This document shows positions 9,721-18,335 of a stretch of DNA of 64,000 bases, in pieces (position 1 is the stretch's first letter; each line of letters starts with the position of its first letter). The notes under the pieces are model-generated. The model was not told the origin of the DNA. It saw only the letters and a list, made by a program, of their open reading frames with translations, and searched no databases. This DNA is from JAMXLO01 sp963719805 (GTDB lineage Bacteria; Pseudomonadota; Alphaproteobacteria; Acetobacterales; Acetobacteraceae): positions 806,001 to 870,000 of the forward strand of contig CAVRDF010000008.1 in assembly GCA_963719805.1 (NCBI GenBank), read 5' to 3'. The position numbers and the translations under genes were made by a program.

Positions 9721-11336
9721 TGCGCGGGCTGAACACCCGCGTGCTGGTTGTCGGCGGCGGCCCTGTGGGCACGACGTTGGCGATGGATCTGGCGTGGCGT
9801 GGCATCGATGTGGTCGTGGCAGAGCAGCGGCAACGTGGCGAACCGCCGAGCGTCAAGTGCAACCACGTGGCGTCGCGCACCATGGAGATCTTCCGCCGGC
9901 TTGGCGTCGCGCAGCTGGTGCGAGATTCAGGAATGCCGCAGGACCATGCGAACGACGTGGCGTTCCGCACCACCACCACCGGCATCGAATTCGCGCGTAT
10001 CAAGATCCCCTGCCGGCGTGATCGGTTTACGGCGAAGGACGGGCCGGATGGCTGGTGGCCGACGCCCGAGCCGCCGCATCGCATCAATCAGATCTTTCTC
10101 GAGCCAGTTCTGGTCGAATACGCGGCGGCGATGCATGGCCTGCACTATCTGAACCGTATCAAGGTGAACGGCTTCACGCAGACCAACGACGCGGTGACTG
10201 CTGAGGCAGTCGATCTAGATACCGGCGAGACGCTGCTGATCAGTGCGGATTACCTGATAGGCTGCGACGGTCCGTCTTCGGAAGTCCGCCGGCAGATCGG
10301 CGCGCGGTTCAGCGGCGATGCCATGATCGGACGCACACAGTCGAGCTACATCCGCGCGCCCAATCTGGCCTCGATGATGCAGGCCGAGCCGGCGTGGTCC
10401 ACGCAATCGCTGAACCCACGGCGCAGCGCCAACATATTCGCCGTCGATGGCCGTGAGACCTGGCTGATCCACAACTACCTGCGCCCGGACGAAACGGAGT
10501 TTGCGGCGGTGGATCGCGATCGCTGTATTCGGCTGATCCTTGGCGTCGGACCAGACTTCGAATACCAGATCCTGACCCAGGAAGACTGGATCGGCCGTCG
10601 CATGCTGGCCGACAAATTCCGTGATCGGCGTGTATTCATTTGTGGTGATGCCGCGCATATCTGGGTGCCGTTCGCCGGCTACGGCATGAATGCTGGCATC
10701 GCCGATGCGATCAATCTGTCGTGGATGCTGGCAGGTGTGCTGCATGGTTGGGCTGCGCCGGGCATTCTGGCGGCGCACGAAGCTGAACGGTGGCCGATCA
10801 CTGAACAGGTGTCGAAATACGCGATGAACACCGCGACTGCGCTGGCGAGGGCTCGTGCGGACGTGCCGTCGACCATCGAAACCAATGCTGCCGTGCGCGA
10901 ATCCTTCGGGCGGACAGTGTATGAACTGAACGTGCCGCAATATTGCTGCGGCGGGCTGAATTTTGGCTACTACTACGATCGGTCACCGGTCATCGTGTAT
11001 GATGGCGAGGCTGCGCCACCATACACGATGTACGATTTTACCCCATCGACCGTCCCGGGTTGCCGCACGCCGCACATGTGGCTGAAAGACGGGCAATCGC
11101 TGTACGACGCGATGATCCTTGGCTTCACGCTACTGCGCTTCGATCCATCCGTTGCGGTGGATTCGCTGGCCGATGCGGCAAGAGCGCGCGGCGTGCCATT
11201 CACGGTGCTGGACGTGGACAGCGATTGCAGCCACAAACTGCTGCTGTCGCGACCGGACCAGCACGTCGCGTGGCGTGGAAACGAGGTTCCCAGAGAGTCA
11301 CTGGCGTTGGTAGATCGCATACGCGGCGCTATTTGA
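9720..11336 (+). CDS. FAD-dependent monooxygenase (PheA/TfdB family)
   Basis: The 538-residue protein starts with an FAD-binding GxGxxG motif (VLVVGGGPVGTTLAMDLAWR), has the second conserved stretch YLIGCDGPSSEVRRQIG (DG motif), and the GD motif GDAAHIWVPFAGYGMNAGI. The C-terminal thioredoxin-like domain of phenol hydroxylases is present. Such enzymes use NAD(P)H and O2 to hydroxylate phenols and related aromatics. The ATG overlaps the preceding stop (TGATG), so expression is coupled with the ThDP enzyme. With the molybdo-hydroxylase and Ldh-type enzyme it points to oxidation of an aromatic or heterocyclic compound. Confidence 0.9.
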   Translation: MRGLNTRVLVVGGGPVGTTLAMDLAWRGIDVVVAEQRQRGEPPSVKCNHVASRTMEIFRRLGVAQLVRDSGMPQDHANDVAFRTTTTGIEFARIKIPCRRDRFTAKDGPDGWWPTPEPPHRINQIFLEPVLVEYAAAMHGLHYLNRIKVNGFTQTNDAVTAEAVDLDTGETLLISADYLIGCDGPSSEVRRQIGARFSGDAMIGRTQSSYIRAPNLASMMQAEPAWSTQSLNPRRSANIFAVDGRETWLIHNYLRPDETEFAAVDRDRCIRLILGVGPDFEYQILTQEDWIGRRMLADKFRDRRVFICGDAAHIWVPFAGYGMNAGIADAINLSWMLAGVLHGWAAPGILAAHEAERWPITEQVSKYAMNTATALARARADVPSTIETNAAVRESFGRTVYELNVPQYCCGGLNFGYYYDRSPVIVYDGEAAPPYTMYDFTPSTVPGCRTPHMWLKDGQSLYDAMILGFTLLRFDPSVAVDSLADAARARGVPFTVLDVDSDCSHKLLLSRPDQHVAWRGNEVPRESLALVDRIRGAI

Positions 11337-11369
11337 TCCGCCCTCGCCAGCAAGCGGGCGAGGCGAACG

Positions 11370-12416
11370 TTATCCTAGTTGTGGCCGCACCTTTTCCGCG
11401 AACAGCCTCAGGCTGCGCGCCGTGTCGTCGTAGCTCATCGGGCCAAGACGGAACTGCATGATAATGCCACCGATACCAATGGCCGCCACCTGCGCCAGCT
11501 TTTCCGCTACCGTCGCAGGCGAGCCATAAATCAGCGAGTGCTCCACCACTGTATGAGCCGGCGGCGCCGCACCCGGTGCAGGCATCGGTAAGATCGACAC
11601 ACCTTGCTCCTGATAGACGCGCTTGCGCATCGCCGCACGGAACGTGTGCATCGCCTCGAAGGCCGGCACTGCAATGCGCTCAGCCTCCGCGTCGGTCTCG
11701 GCGACGAAGACATTCCGCCACACCCAGCACTGCTCGACGTTTCGCTCGATCGCGGCCTCGTCCATGCCCTGCTCGCGCAACGTACGCCGATACAGGTCCA
11801 TGCGATGCCGTGTCACCGCATTGGACTGCACGTTCATCATGAATGGCCGGCCCTGTTGCGCGACATGCAGCATACCCTCCTCGCTGGAGGCCGAGCGGAT
11901 CACATAGGGATACGGTTGTGTATAGGGGCGCGGCCGCAGCATCGGCAGCTTCAGGTCCCAGAACTCGCCGTGGTGCTCGAATTTCTCGCCTCGCCAGGCC
12001 TCGAACATGATGGCCTCGGCTTCCTCGAAGCGAGCTTGCGCTTCGTTGTGATCGAGGCCGTAGCCCTGAAAGTCGTAAATGTTGTAGGCGGTGCCGCGGC
12101 CAAGTCCAACGATCAATCTGCCCTTGCTGATGTGATCGATCAGCGCGAGCTGCTCGGCCATTCGGATCGGATGATGCAGCGACATCTGCGCCACGGCGAA
12201 GCCGATCTTCGTGCGCTGCGTGGCGACTGCCAGCGCTGCGGCGAAGCTTACCGGATCGACATAGGCGCAGATGCCATCGAAGTGATGTTCCGCGAGCCAG
12301 ATTACTTCGAAGCCCAGTTCATCCGTCAGTCGTGCCTCGCGCAGGGTCTCATCGATGACCTGACCATCGCGCGCGGGGTCACGGCTTTCCGGGAACAGGA
12401 AGTTGCTGAACTTCAA
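11370..12416 (-). CDS. LLM-class flavin-dependent oxidoreductase (luciferase-like)
   Basis: The 348-residue protein has the bacterial luciferase-like fold: FEVIWLAEHHFDG, KIGFAVAQMSLHHPIRMAEQ, GRLIVGLGRGTAYNIYDF, and the C-terminal LIYGSPATVAEKLAQ. These enzymes use reduced FMN and O2 to monooxygenate small organics. The start is a TTG at 12416 preceded by a strong AAGGAGAG ribosome-binding site; no ATG with a comparable site is available. It lies 14 bases after the stop of the solute-binding protein gene, on the same strand, so the two form an operon. It is convergent with the FAD monooxygenase. Confidence 0.88.
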   Translation of the reverse strand: MKFSNFLFPESRDPARDGQVIDETLREARLTDELGFEVIWLAEHHFDGICAYVDPVSFAAALAVATQRTKIGFAVAQMSLHHPIRMAEQLALIDHISKGRLIVGLGRGTAYNIYDFQGYGLDHNEAQARFEEAEAIMFEAWRGEKFEHHGEFWDLKLPMLRPRPYTQPYPYVIRSASSEEGMLHVAQQGRPFMMNVQSNAVTRHRMDLYRRTLREQGMDEAAIERNVEQCWVWRNVFVAETDAEAERIAVPAFEAMHTFRAAMRKRVYQEQGVSILPMPAPGAAPPAHTVVEHSLIYGSPATVAEKLAQVAAIGIGGIIMQFRLGPMSYDDTARSLRLFAEKVRPQLG

Positions 12417-12430
12417 GCGGCTCTCCTTTG

Positions 12431-13672
12431 TCAGGCCTCGGGGGCGACGCCGACGTATTTGAACTGACGCACGACGTCGTTCATTGGGTGCGTTAAGTCA
12501 TATTGCACTTGGAAGATCGACACGACTTTTGAGTTCATGTCGCCATTGGCGTCGAACGAGATGTCGCCTTGCAGTGTCTTTAGGTTGGTGCTGGCGATCG
12601 CATCGCGGACATTGGCGCGGTTCACAGGTTTGCCCGACTTGGCCACGCGATCGACTGCATCCAGGATGATCAGTGTTGCATCGTAGTACGTGATCGAATA
12701 ATCGGCCGGCTGCTTGCCGGTCTTTTTGACAAAATTTTCGACCCATGGCCGTACGCTTTCGTCGTCCAGCACGTGCGCCGCCGCCGAGGTCGCGTACCAG
12801 CCCTGGATAGCCGGCATGCCACCGCCGGTAAGCATGTCAGGTGTATGCACGCCGTCTCCACCCCCCTTCGCGATGTTGGGCAGGATGTCGTACGACTGCT
12901 TCACCACTTTCGCGCCGGCGAGCGGATCGCCGCCATAATACAGCGCCTGCGTGCCGAGGCTCTTGGCCTTGGTCAGAACAGCGGTGTAGTCGGCGTTCAG
13001 AGGGTCTAGCCGATCGCGGATCAGCACCGTCATGCCTTTCTTCTCCGCCTGGCCAGCGAAAGCGTTCGCCATACCGACGCCATAGGCGCCGCCGTCATCC
13101 AGCACCACGACCTTCTGGATGTTGAGCTTCTCGTTGAAATAATTCGCTAGGTTGGGTCCCTGATAGGCGTCCGTGGTGACCGTGCGGAAGAAGATGGGCG
13201 GGCTCGCGGGATGATAGATCTGGGCAAATTTCGGATCGGTCAAATCCGGATTGGTCGCACTGCCACTGATCGTGGCCATGCCGCCCTGGCTGTAGATCGG
13301 GCTGACCGCCTTGGCTGAACCGCTGTTCAGCGGCCCTACTGTAGCAATCACCGCGGCATCCTGCAGCAGCTTGCGGGCATTGGTTGCCGCCAGCGCCGGA
13401 TCATATTGTCCTGTCGTCGGCGATGCATCGTCATATGACACATCGCGGAACTTGTAGCCGCCAATACCGCCTTTCTCATTGGCTTCGTTGATCGCATAGA
13501 CCGCGGCGTCTCGCACCTGCCCTGCCTGCAGCGCCAGCGTTCCAGTCAACGGAAACGTCATGCCGATGGCCAGCATCTTCTCCTGCGCATAGGCCGATCG
13601 AAGAATGGTGGGCGCGGCCAACGCGGTGGAAGCGAACAGGCGAACAGTCGTGCGGCGCGTGATTTGGGCCAT
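12431..13672 (-). CDS. ABC transporter substrate-binding protein (branched-chain amino acid/amide type)
   Basis: The 413-residue protein begins with a twin-arginine-like leader (TRRTTVRLFASTALAA, cleavage after AYA), then the Peripla_BP_6 pattern: LAIGMTFPLTGTLALQAGQ, RKLLQDAAVIATVGPLNSGS, VVVLDDGGAYGVGMANAF. It should bind a small acid, amide or aromatic in the periplasm. No permease or ATPase genes of the Liv/HAA type lie next to it, so it is an orphan or uses a transporter elsewhere. It is the first gene of a two-gene operon with the LLM oxidoreductase and is divergent from the NHL propeller gene, with a 124-base shared promoter region. Confidence 0.9.
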   Translation of the reverse strand: MAQITRRTTVRLFASTALAAPTILRSAYAQEKMLAIGMTFPLTGTLALQAGQVRDAAVYAINEANEKGGIGGYKFRDVSYDDASPTTGQYDPALAATNARKLLQDAAVIATVGPLNSGSAKAVSPIYSQGGMATISGSATNPDLTDPKFAQIYHPASPPIFFRTVTTDAYQGPNLANYFNEKLNIQKVVVLDDGGAYGVGMANAFAGQAEKKGMTVLIRDRLDPLNADYTAVLTKAKSLGTQALYYGGDPLAGAKVVKQSYDILPNIAKGGGDGVHTPDMLTGGGMPAIQGWYATSAAAHVLDDESVRPWVENFVKKTGKQPADYSITYYDATLIILDAVDRVAKSGKPVNRANVRDAIASTNLKTLQGDISFDANGDMNSKVVSIFQVQYDLTHPMNDVVRQFKYVGVAPEA

Positions 13673-13796
13673 GTGAAGTTCTCCCCGGTAGCCCTGGATG
13701 TGCGTGCCTTTCCAGTGCCGGGACAGCATGGTACAGACGGATCGCCTTGTCATGTGGGCATGCGAAACGGCCGCATGACATCCGCGGGAGGGGACC

Positions 13797-14756
13797 ATGG
13801 CCACCATCGTCGGCAGCGGCGACTACCGCTATGAGCAGATCGACAACTGGGCGAAGGTACCGCCCGGATGGTCGCTGCGCGAAGTCGGTGCCGTCGGCGT
13901 CGATGCGCAGGACAACGTCTATGTGTTCAACCGCGGCGAGCATCCGATGATGGTGTTCGATCGAGAGGGCAATTTCCTGCGTGCCTGGGGGGAAGGCCTG
14001 TTTCCACGCGCGCACGGCCTGCACATGGCACCCGACGGCACGGTGTTCCTCACCGATGACGGTGATCATTCGGTGCGGCAATGCACGCTCGACGGCAAAG
14101 TCCTGCTGACGCTCGGCACGCCTGGCAAGCCGGCACAATTCATGTCAGGCGAGCCGTTCCATCGCTGCACGCACACCGCCCTGTCGCCAAAGGGCGAGAT
14201 CTATGTCTCGGACGGCTATGGCAACGCGCGCGTGCACAAATACGCGCCGGACGGCAAATGGCTGATGTCGTGGGGCGAGTCAGGCACGGAACCTGGACAG
14301 TTCAACCTGGTACACAACATCTCCTGCGATCCGGACGGCTGGGTATATGTCGCGGATCGCGAGAACCATCGCATCCAGGTATTCGACGGCAACGGCAAAT
14401 ACGAAACACAGTTCAACAACCTGCATCGCCCATGTGGCATCTTCATGCCTTACTGCTCCTGCCCGATCTGCTATGTCGGCGAGCTGGGACCGGCGACGCG
14501 CACCAATCGCAACTACCCAAATATTGGGCCGCGGCTGTCGATCATCGACAACAAGGGCAATCTGCTGGCGCGTATCGGCGGCCAGCATCCCGGCACTGGC
14601 CCGACCGACTATATCGGCCCGCACGGACTATGCGTGGACTCGCATGGCGATATCTACATTGGCGAGGTGTCGCGCACGCTGTGGCCGCAATACTGGTCCG
14701 ATCAACCGGTGCCGGACGATGTCCGTTGCCTTCGCAAACTTCGTAAGATCAGTTGA
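13797..14756 (+). CDS. NHL-repeat beta-propeller protein
   Basis: The 319-residue protein shows repeated NHL/peptidylglycine-lyase-like blades: VGVDAQDNVYVFNRGEHP, LHMAPDGTVFLTDDGDHSV, TALSPKGEIYVSDGYGNARV, ISCDPDGWVYVADRENHRIQ, LCVDSHGDIYIGEV. No signal peptide is visible. In catabolic clusters such proteins are often annotated as peptidyl-alpha-hydroxyglycine lyase-like, but the metal ligands cannot be verified here and the activity is unknown. Two Cys-containing segments (FMPYCSCPICYVGE) between blades are unusual and may bind a metal. A threonine-aldolase gene follows after 9 bases, so they are likely co-transcribed. Confidence 0.8.
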   Translation: MATIVGSGDYRYEQIDNWAKVPPGWSLREVGAVGVDAQDNVYVFNRGEHPMMVFDREGNFLRAWGEGLFPRAHGLHMAPDGTVFLTDDGDHSVRQCTLDGKVLLTLGTPGKPAQFMSGEPFHRCTHTALSPKGEIYVSDGYGNARVHKYAPDGKWLMSWGESGTEPGQFNLVHNISCDPDGWVYVADRENHRIQVFDGNGKYETQFNNLHRPCGIFMPYCSCPICYVGELGPATRTNRNYPNIGPRLSIIDNKGNLLARIGGQHPGTGPTDYIGPHGLCVDSHGDIYIGEVSRTLWPQYWSDQPVPDDVRCLRKLRKIS

Positions 14757-14765
14757 GGTCCCGTC

Positions 14766-15833
14766 ATGTCGTATGAACCAAAGCGGTTCGACTTCTCCAC
14801 CCCGATCCGCATCAACCTGTCGTCGGATACGCAGACCAAGCCATCGCGCGGCATGAAGGAGGCGATGATGGACGCCGAGGTCGGTGACGAGCAGATGGGT
14901 TCGGATCCCACGATCTGGGAGTTGTGCGATCGTTCGGCCAAACTGCTTGGCAAGGAAGCGGCGGTGTTCCTGCCGTCCGGCACAATGTGCAATCAGGTGG
15001 CGATCGCCACGCATTGTCGCCCTGGCGAGGAAATTTTGGCGCACGAGACCGCGCACATCCTGTCCAGCGAAGGCGGTGCGCCAGCGGCCATCGCAGGCGC
15101 CCTGATCACCGGACTGAAAGGCGAGCGCGGTCAGTTCACCGTCGAGACGCTGGAAGAAGCGATCCGACCAGTGTCGCGCTATGCGCCGACGCAGCGGTTG
15201 CTGGAAGTGGAGCAGACCGCCAATCGCGGCGGCGGGTCGTGCTGGAGCGCCAAGGCACTGCGCGACGTCACGACAGCAGCACACAAGCACGGACTGTCGA
15301 CACACATGGATGGCGCCCGGTTGATGAATGCCGCCGTGGCGCTCGGCGTGCCGGCCAGTGATCTGACCGAAGGCTGCGATACCGTATGGCTCGACTTCAC
15401 CAAGGGCCTCGCCGCACCGCTTGGCGCAATCCTTGCCGGCTCGAAGGAATTCATCGGCCAGGCATGGCGATGGAAACAGCGGCTGGGTGGCTCGATGCGC
15501 CAAGGCGGCATCTGCGCCGCGGCGTGCGTGTACGCCCTGCAACACAATATCGATCGGCTCGCTGAGGATCACGCCAACGCGAAGACTCTCGCGCGTGGCA
15601 TGGCGCAAATCCGCGGCATCAAGGTTGAGATGCCAGAAACCAATCTGGTGTTCTTCGATACCGAGGACACCGGCATGACGGTTGAAGAGTTCGCCGGCAA
15701 GCTTCGCAAGGAGGGCGTGCTGGTCTCCACCTCCGGCAAGTATCGCGGCCGTGCATGCCTGCATCTCGACGTCGCTGCCGCACAGGTCGACGACGCGCTG
15801 TCGGTGATGAAGCACGTAGTCAACGCAGGCTGA
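14766..15833 (+). CDS. Threonine aldolase family PLP enzyme (GntG/low-specificity type)
   Basis: The 355-residue fold-type I PLP enzyme has the family N-terminus (LSSDTQTKPSRGMKEAM), VGDEQMGSDPTIWEL, AAVFLPSGTMCNQVA, LAHETAHI, and the Schiff-base lysine Lys213 in WLDFTKGLAAPLGA. These enzymes split beta-hydroxy-alpha-amino acids such as L-allo-threonine into glycine and an aldehyde. It follows the NHL gene closely and ends at a perfect inverted repeat. A role in releasing glycine from a hydroxylated amino acid is inferred from the family only. Confidence 0.9.
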   Translation: MSYEPKRFDFSTPIRINLSSDTQTKPSRGMKEAMMDAEVGDEQMGSDPTIWELCDRSAKLLGKEAAVFLPSGTMCNQVAIATHCRPGEEILAHETAHILSSEGGAPAAIAGALITGLKGERGQFTVETLEEAIRPVSRYAPTQRLLEVEQTANRGGGSCWSAKALRDVTTAAHKHGLSTHMDGARLMNAAVALGVPASDLTEGCDTVWLDFTKGLAAPLGAILAGSKEFIGQAWRWKQRLGGSMRQGGICAAACVYALQHNIDRLAEDHANAKTLARGMAQIRGIKVEMPETNLVFFDTEDTGMTVEEFAGKLRKEGVLVSTSGKYRGRACLHLDVAAAQVDDALSVMKHVVNAG

Positions 15834-15838
15834 CGGTC

Positions 15839-15868
15839 CTCCCTCTCCTGCTGACGCAGGAGAGGGAG
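15839..15868. terminator. Perfect 13-bp inverted repeat between convergent genes
   Basis: CTCCCTCTCCTGC at 15839-15851 pairs without mismatch to GCAGGAGAGGGAG at 15856-15868 around a TGAC loop. It lies 6 bases after the threonine-aldolase stop and 12 bases before the stop of the lipoprotein gene on the other strand, where a bidirectional terminator is expected. There is no T-run on either side, so a classical intrinsic terminator is not proven; it may also act as an mRNA 3' stabiliser. Confidence 0.6.
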
Positions 15869-15879
15869 CGCCTCAAACA

Positions 15880-16389
15880 TTACGGGTGGCTGCCGCTGTT
15901 CTGGTCCTGAGCGGCGGCGCCGCCACCAGACGGGCCGGCAGGACGACTGCCCATGGGCTGCGTCGGGGCATTGTTATTGTTGTAGTAGGCCTGATTGCTG
16001 GACTGCGGCTGTTGGGCACTGCCCTGCTGCTGGTTGCCGCCGGTTAGCGAGGCTAAGGTCTGCTGGTCGAGCTGGCCGGTCGCGGTCATATTGTGCTGCT
16101 GCTGATAGTTGCGAACGGCAGCCTGTGTTCCCGGACCCCAAACGCCGTCTATCCGTGACTTATATAGTCCTTGCTGCTGCAGCGACTGCTGCACCTCGCG
16201 GACCGTATCGGGCGTCAATGGCTGTTGCTCGGCAGCAACCTGGGGCGGGGGCGGTGGCGGCTGCGTTGCGGCGTAGTTACTGCTTGAGCCAGCGCTGGAG
16301 TGGCTACCGCCGCCGAACATCGAGCATGCGGGCAACACGGCAACGCTGGACATTGCCAACAACATTCCGAGATTGCGGACTTTCAACAT
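15880..16389 (-). CDS. Peptidoglycan-binding domain lipoprotein
   Basis: The 169-residue protein starts at the ATG at 16389 with an AGGAG site. It has a lipoprotein signal with lipobox VLPAC, then a low-complexity linker (a run of six prolines) and a PG_binding_1 domain: TVREVQQSLQQQGLYKSRID, GVWGPGTQAAVRNYQQQHN, GQLDQQTLASL. The tail is rich in Gln, Asn and Gly. It should be anchored in a membrane leaflet and bind the peptidoglycan stem. The domain and lipobox are clear; the role (structural or as a cofactor to a cell-wall enzyme) is unknown. Confidence 0.85.
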   Translation of the reverse strand: MLKVRNLGMLLAMSSVAVLPACSMFGGGSHSSAGSSSNYAATQPPPPPPQVAAEQQPLTPDTVREVQQSLQQQGLYKSRIDGVWGPGTQAAVRNYQQQHNMTATGQLDQQTLASLTGGNQQQGSAQQPQSSNQAYYNNNNAPTQPMGSRPAGPSGGGAAAQDQNSGSHP

Positions 16390-16532
16390 GAGGTTCTCCT
16401 TGAGACACCGAGACGAGCGCATTTGCCGCACCTTCGGCTTGCCGTGCGCGCGTACACTCACATTGCAAAACTGATGCGTTCGGCCGGAGTTCCACCAGCA
16501 ACTGTATTGTGAAGCGGCGGTGGCCACTGAGT

Positions 16533-17277
16533 TTAGCCGCTGCCGACAGACAGCTCGGCGCGGACGCGCCGGTCATAGTCATCGGCCAGCGCACGCAGTG
16601 CCGCCGCGCCGTCGCCAGAAAATGAGGGGCCGTGCATCAGCGCAAGCATTTGCGGGGTGAGTCCGGCAAGGCGGCGGAGGGTGCGCCCAGGTCCTCGGAT
16701 GCAGGCTGGAGGCGTGGAACAGATCCTCCGTGGCCATCGCGGGCCCGACAATGTCGCTGCTCGTCATGGCCGGTGAGTTGCCAAGCTGCGCGAACAGGTC
16801 GCCGCACAGCAGCGTGCCGGTGCTCTCTTCGTAGAGTACGCCGGCTTCCCACCCGTGCGGAATGTGTGGCGTATCGAGGTAACGCACGCGGCGGCCACCG
16901 CCGAGCTCGATCACCTCACCATCGGAGAGTGTCTGCGGCGCGCGGGCCGCCATGTCATCCAGAGAAACACGCACCCCTGTCTGTCCGTGTGCGACTTTCG
17001 AGTGGGGTGCAGCGGCCAGGAACTCGTTCATCGCGCCACATTCGTCCGACTCGTAGTGACCGAATGTGATCCATCGCAGCTGCTCAAGCGGCAACAACCG
17101 CGCAAGTGCAGCCGACGCGTCAGCGAACATGATCCGTTTGCCGGTATGGAACAGCAGCGGTTCATCGCCTCGAATGAGGAAAACATTATAGGTCAGGCCG
17201 GCCGGTGGAGCGACCTGCGGAACATGCGCCGATAGCCGAAAGATGCCGTCAGCAATCTCGTCGGTGGCGATATCCAT
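16533..17277 (-). CDS. MBL-fold metallo-hydrolase of the flavodiiron (ODP) type, one frameshift
   Basis: The product has about 248 residues from the ATG at 17277. The core shows FLIRGDEPLLFHTG, then ITFGHYESDECGAMNEF, which carries the H-x-E-x-D pattern of the diiron flavodiiron proteins, and VRYLDTPHIPHGWEAGVLYE and LCGDLFAQLG. The C-terminus TLRRLAGLTPQMLALMHGPS is read in a second frame, so an indel lies at about 16680. It lacks the FMN-binding flavodoxin domain, so it would be a stand-alone diiron oxidoreductase or hydrolase. Its substrate is unknown. It is divergent from the deacetylase pair. Confidence 0.8.
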
Positions 17278-17423
17278 GCCGATTCCTCCTGCTATCCGGG
17301 CAGCATAGCATCCCAATCCGTCGATCAGATAGCAGGGCGCGATGTGAATTGCCGACGATCGCTTCCGCGTACTGGCCACTATCGTGCCAAGCACTTAGGT
17401 TGTTGCCCCGCGGAGGCATTGCC

Positions 17424-18335
17424 ATGGAACCGAACCTGGTCTCCTACTCGCCCATCCTGCACCGTCCGCCGCTGCGCTGGCCGAATGGCGCGCGGGTGGC
17501 GCTCTGGGTGGTGCCAAACATCGAGCACTACGAGTTTGTGCCGAAATTCGTGCGCACGCGCGACCCGTGGCCGCGTTCGCCGCATCCCGACATACTTGGC
17601 TATACCCAGCGTGATTACGGCAACCGCGTTGGTCTATGGCGGCTGTTCGAGCTGACCGACGTGCTCGGTATACGCTGCACGGTCAGCCTGAACATGGCGG
17701 TGTTGGAACATTTCCCCGAAATCCTCGGCGCGATGGAGCAACGTGACTGGGAGTACATGTCACACGGCATCTACAACACGCGCTATCACTGGAATTTCTC
17801 CGCCGACGAAGAACGTGCGGCGATGGAGGAGAGCAAGGATATCCACCAGCGGCTGACCGGCCGCCGGCTGCGTGGCTGGTTCAGTCCGGCGATCACCAAC
17901 ACGCTGGACACCTTCGATCTCGCGGCCGAATGCGGCTATGATTACACGGCCGATTTGTACCATGACGATCAGCCGTTCCCGCTGAACGTGAAGAAGGGCA
18001 AATTGATCTCGGTTCCCTATTCGGTCGATATCAATGACGTGATCCTGCATCGGCGCGGCCAGGAAGCCGACGAGTTCGCGCGGCAGATCCGCGATTACTT
18101 CGATACGCTGTACGAGGAAGGCGCCGAACAGGGTCGTGTGATGTGCATCGCACTGCACCCTTACTGGGTTGGTCAGCCGCATCGCATCCGCGCGTTCCGC
18201 GCTGCGATGGAATACGTGCTATCGCATCCCGGCGTTTGGCTGACCACGGCCGGCGATATCACTGACTGGTTCAATCAGCATCATCTACCGCTGATCGAAT
18301 CGCACCTTGCGGCACGGGAGGCAGCCAATGGCTGA
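17424..18335 (+). CDS. Polysaccharide deacetylase family protein (NodB/PuuE-like), first copy
   Basis: The 303-residue protein starts at the ATG at 17424 after a CGGAGG site. It has a NodB-like fold seen in allantoinase/peptidoglycan deacetylases: RWPNGARVALWVVPNIEHYE, LGIRCTVSLNMAVLEHFPEI, WEYMSHGIYNTRYHWNFS, then GWFSPAITNTLDTFDLAAECGYDYTADL and IALHPYWVGQPHRI. The SHG and LHP histidines are probable metal ligands. The family deacetylates or hydrolyses cyclic amides and N-acetyl sugars. The stop overlaps the second, homologous copy by 8 bases. In this sub-branch PuuE-like amide hydrolysis is more likely than sugar deacetylation, but that is inference. Confidence 0.85.
   Translation: MEPNLVSYSPILHRPPLRWPNGARVALWVVPNIEHYEFVPKFVRTRDPWPRSPHPDILGYTQRDYGNRVGLWRLFELTDVLGIRCTVSLNMAVLEHFPEILGAMEQRDWEYMSHGIYNTRYHWNFSADEERAAMEESKDIHQRLTGRRLRGWFSPAITNTLDTFDLAAECGYDYTADLYHDDQPFPLNVKKGKLISVPYSVDINDVILHRRGQEADEFARQIRDYFDTLYEEGAEQGRVMCIALHPYWVGQPHRIRAFRAAMEYVLSHPGVWLTTAGDITDWFNQHHLPLIESHLAAREAANG

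Noticed and set aside
14628..15815. Long antisense open frame (395 codons) opposite the threonine aldolase
   Set aside because: The plus strand has a complete PLP enzyme with all motifs; the antisense product is Arg/His/Cys-rich without domain features, as expected from GC-rich third positions.
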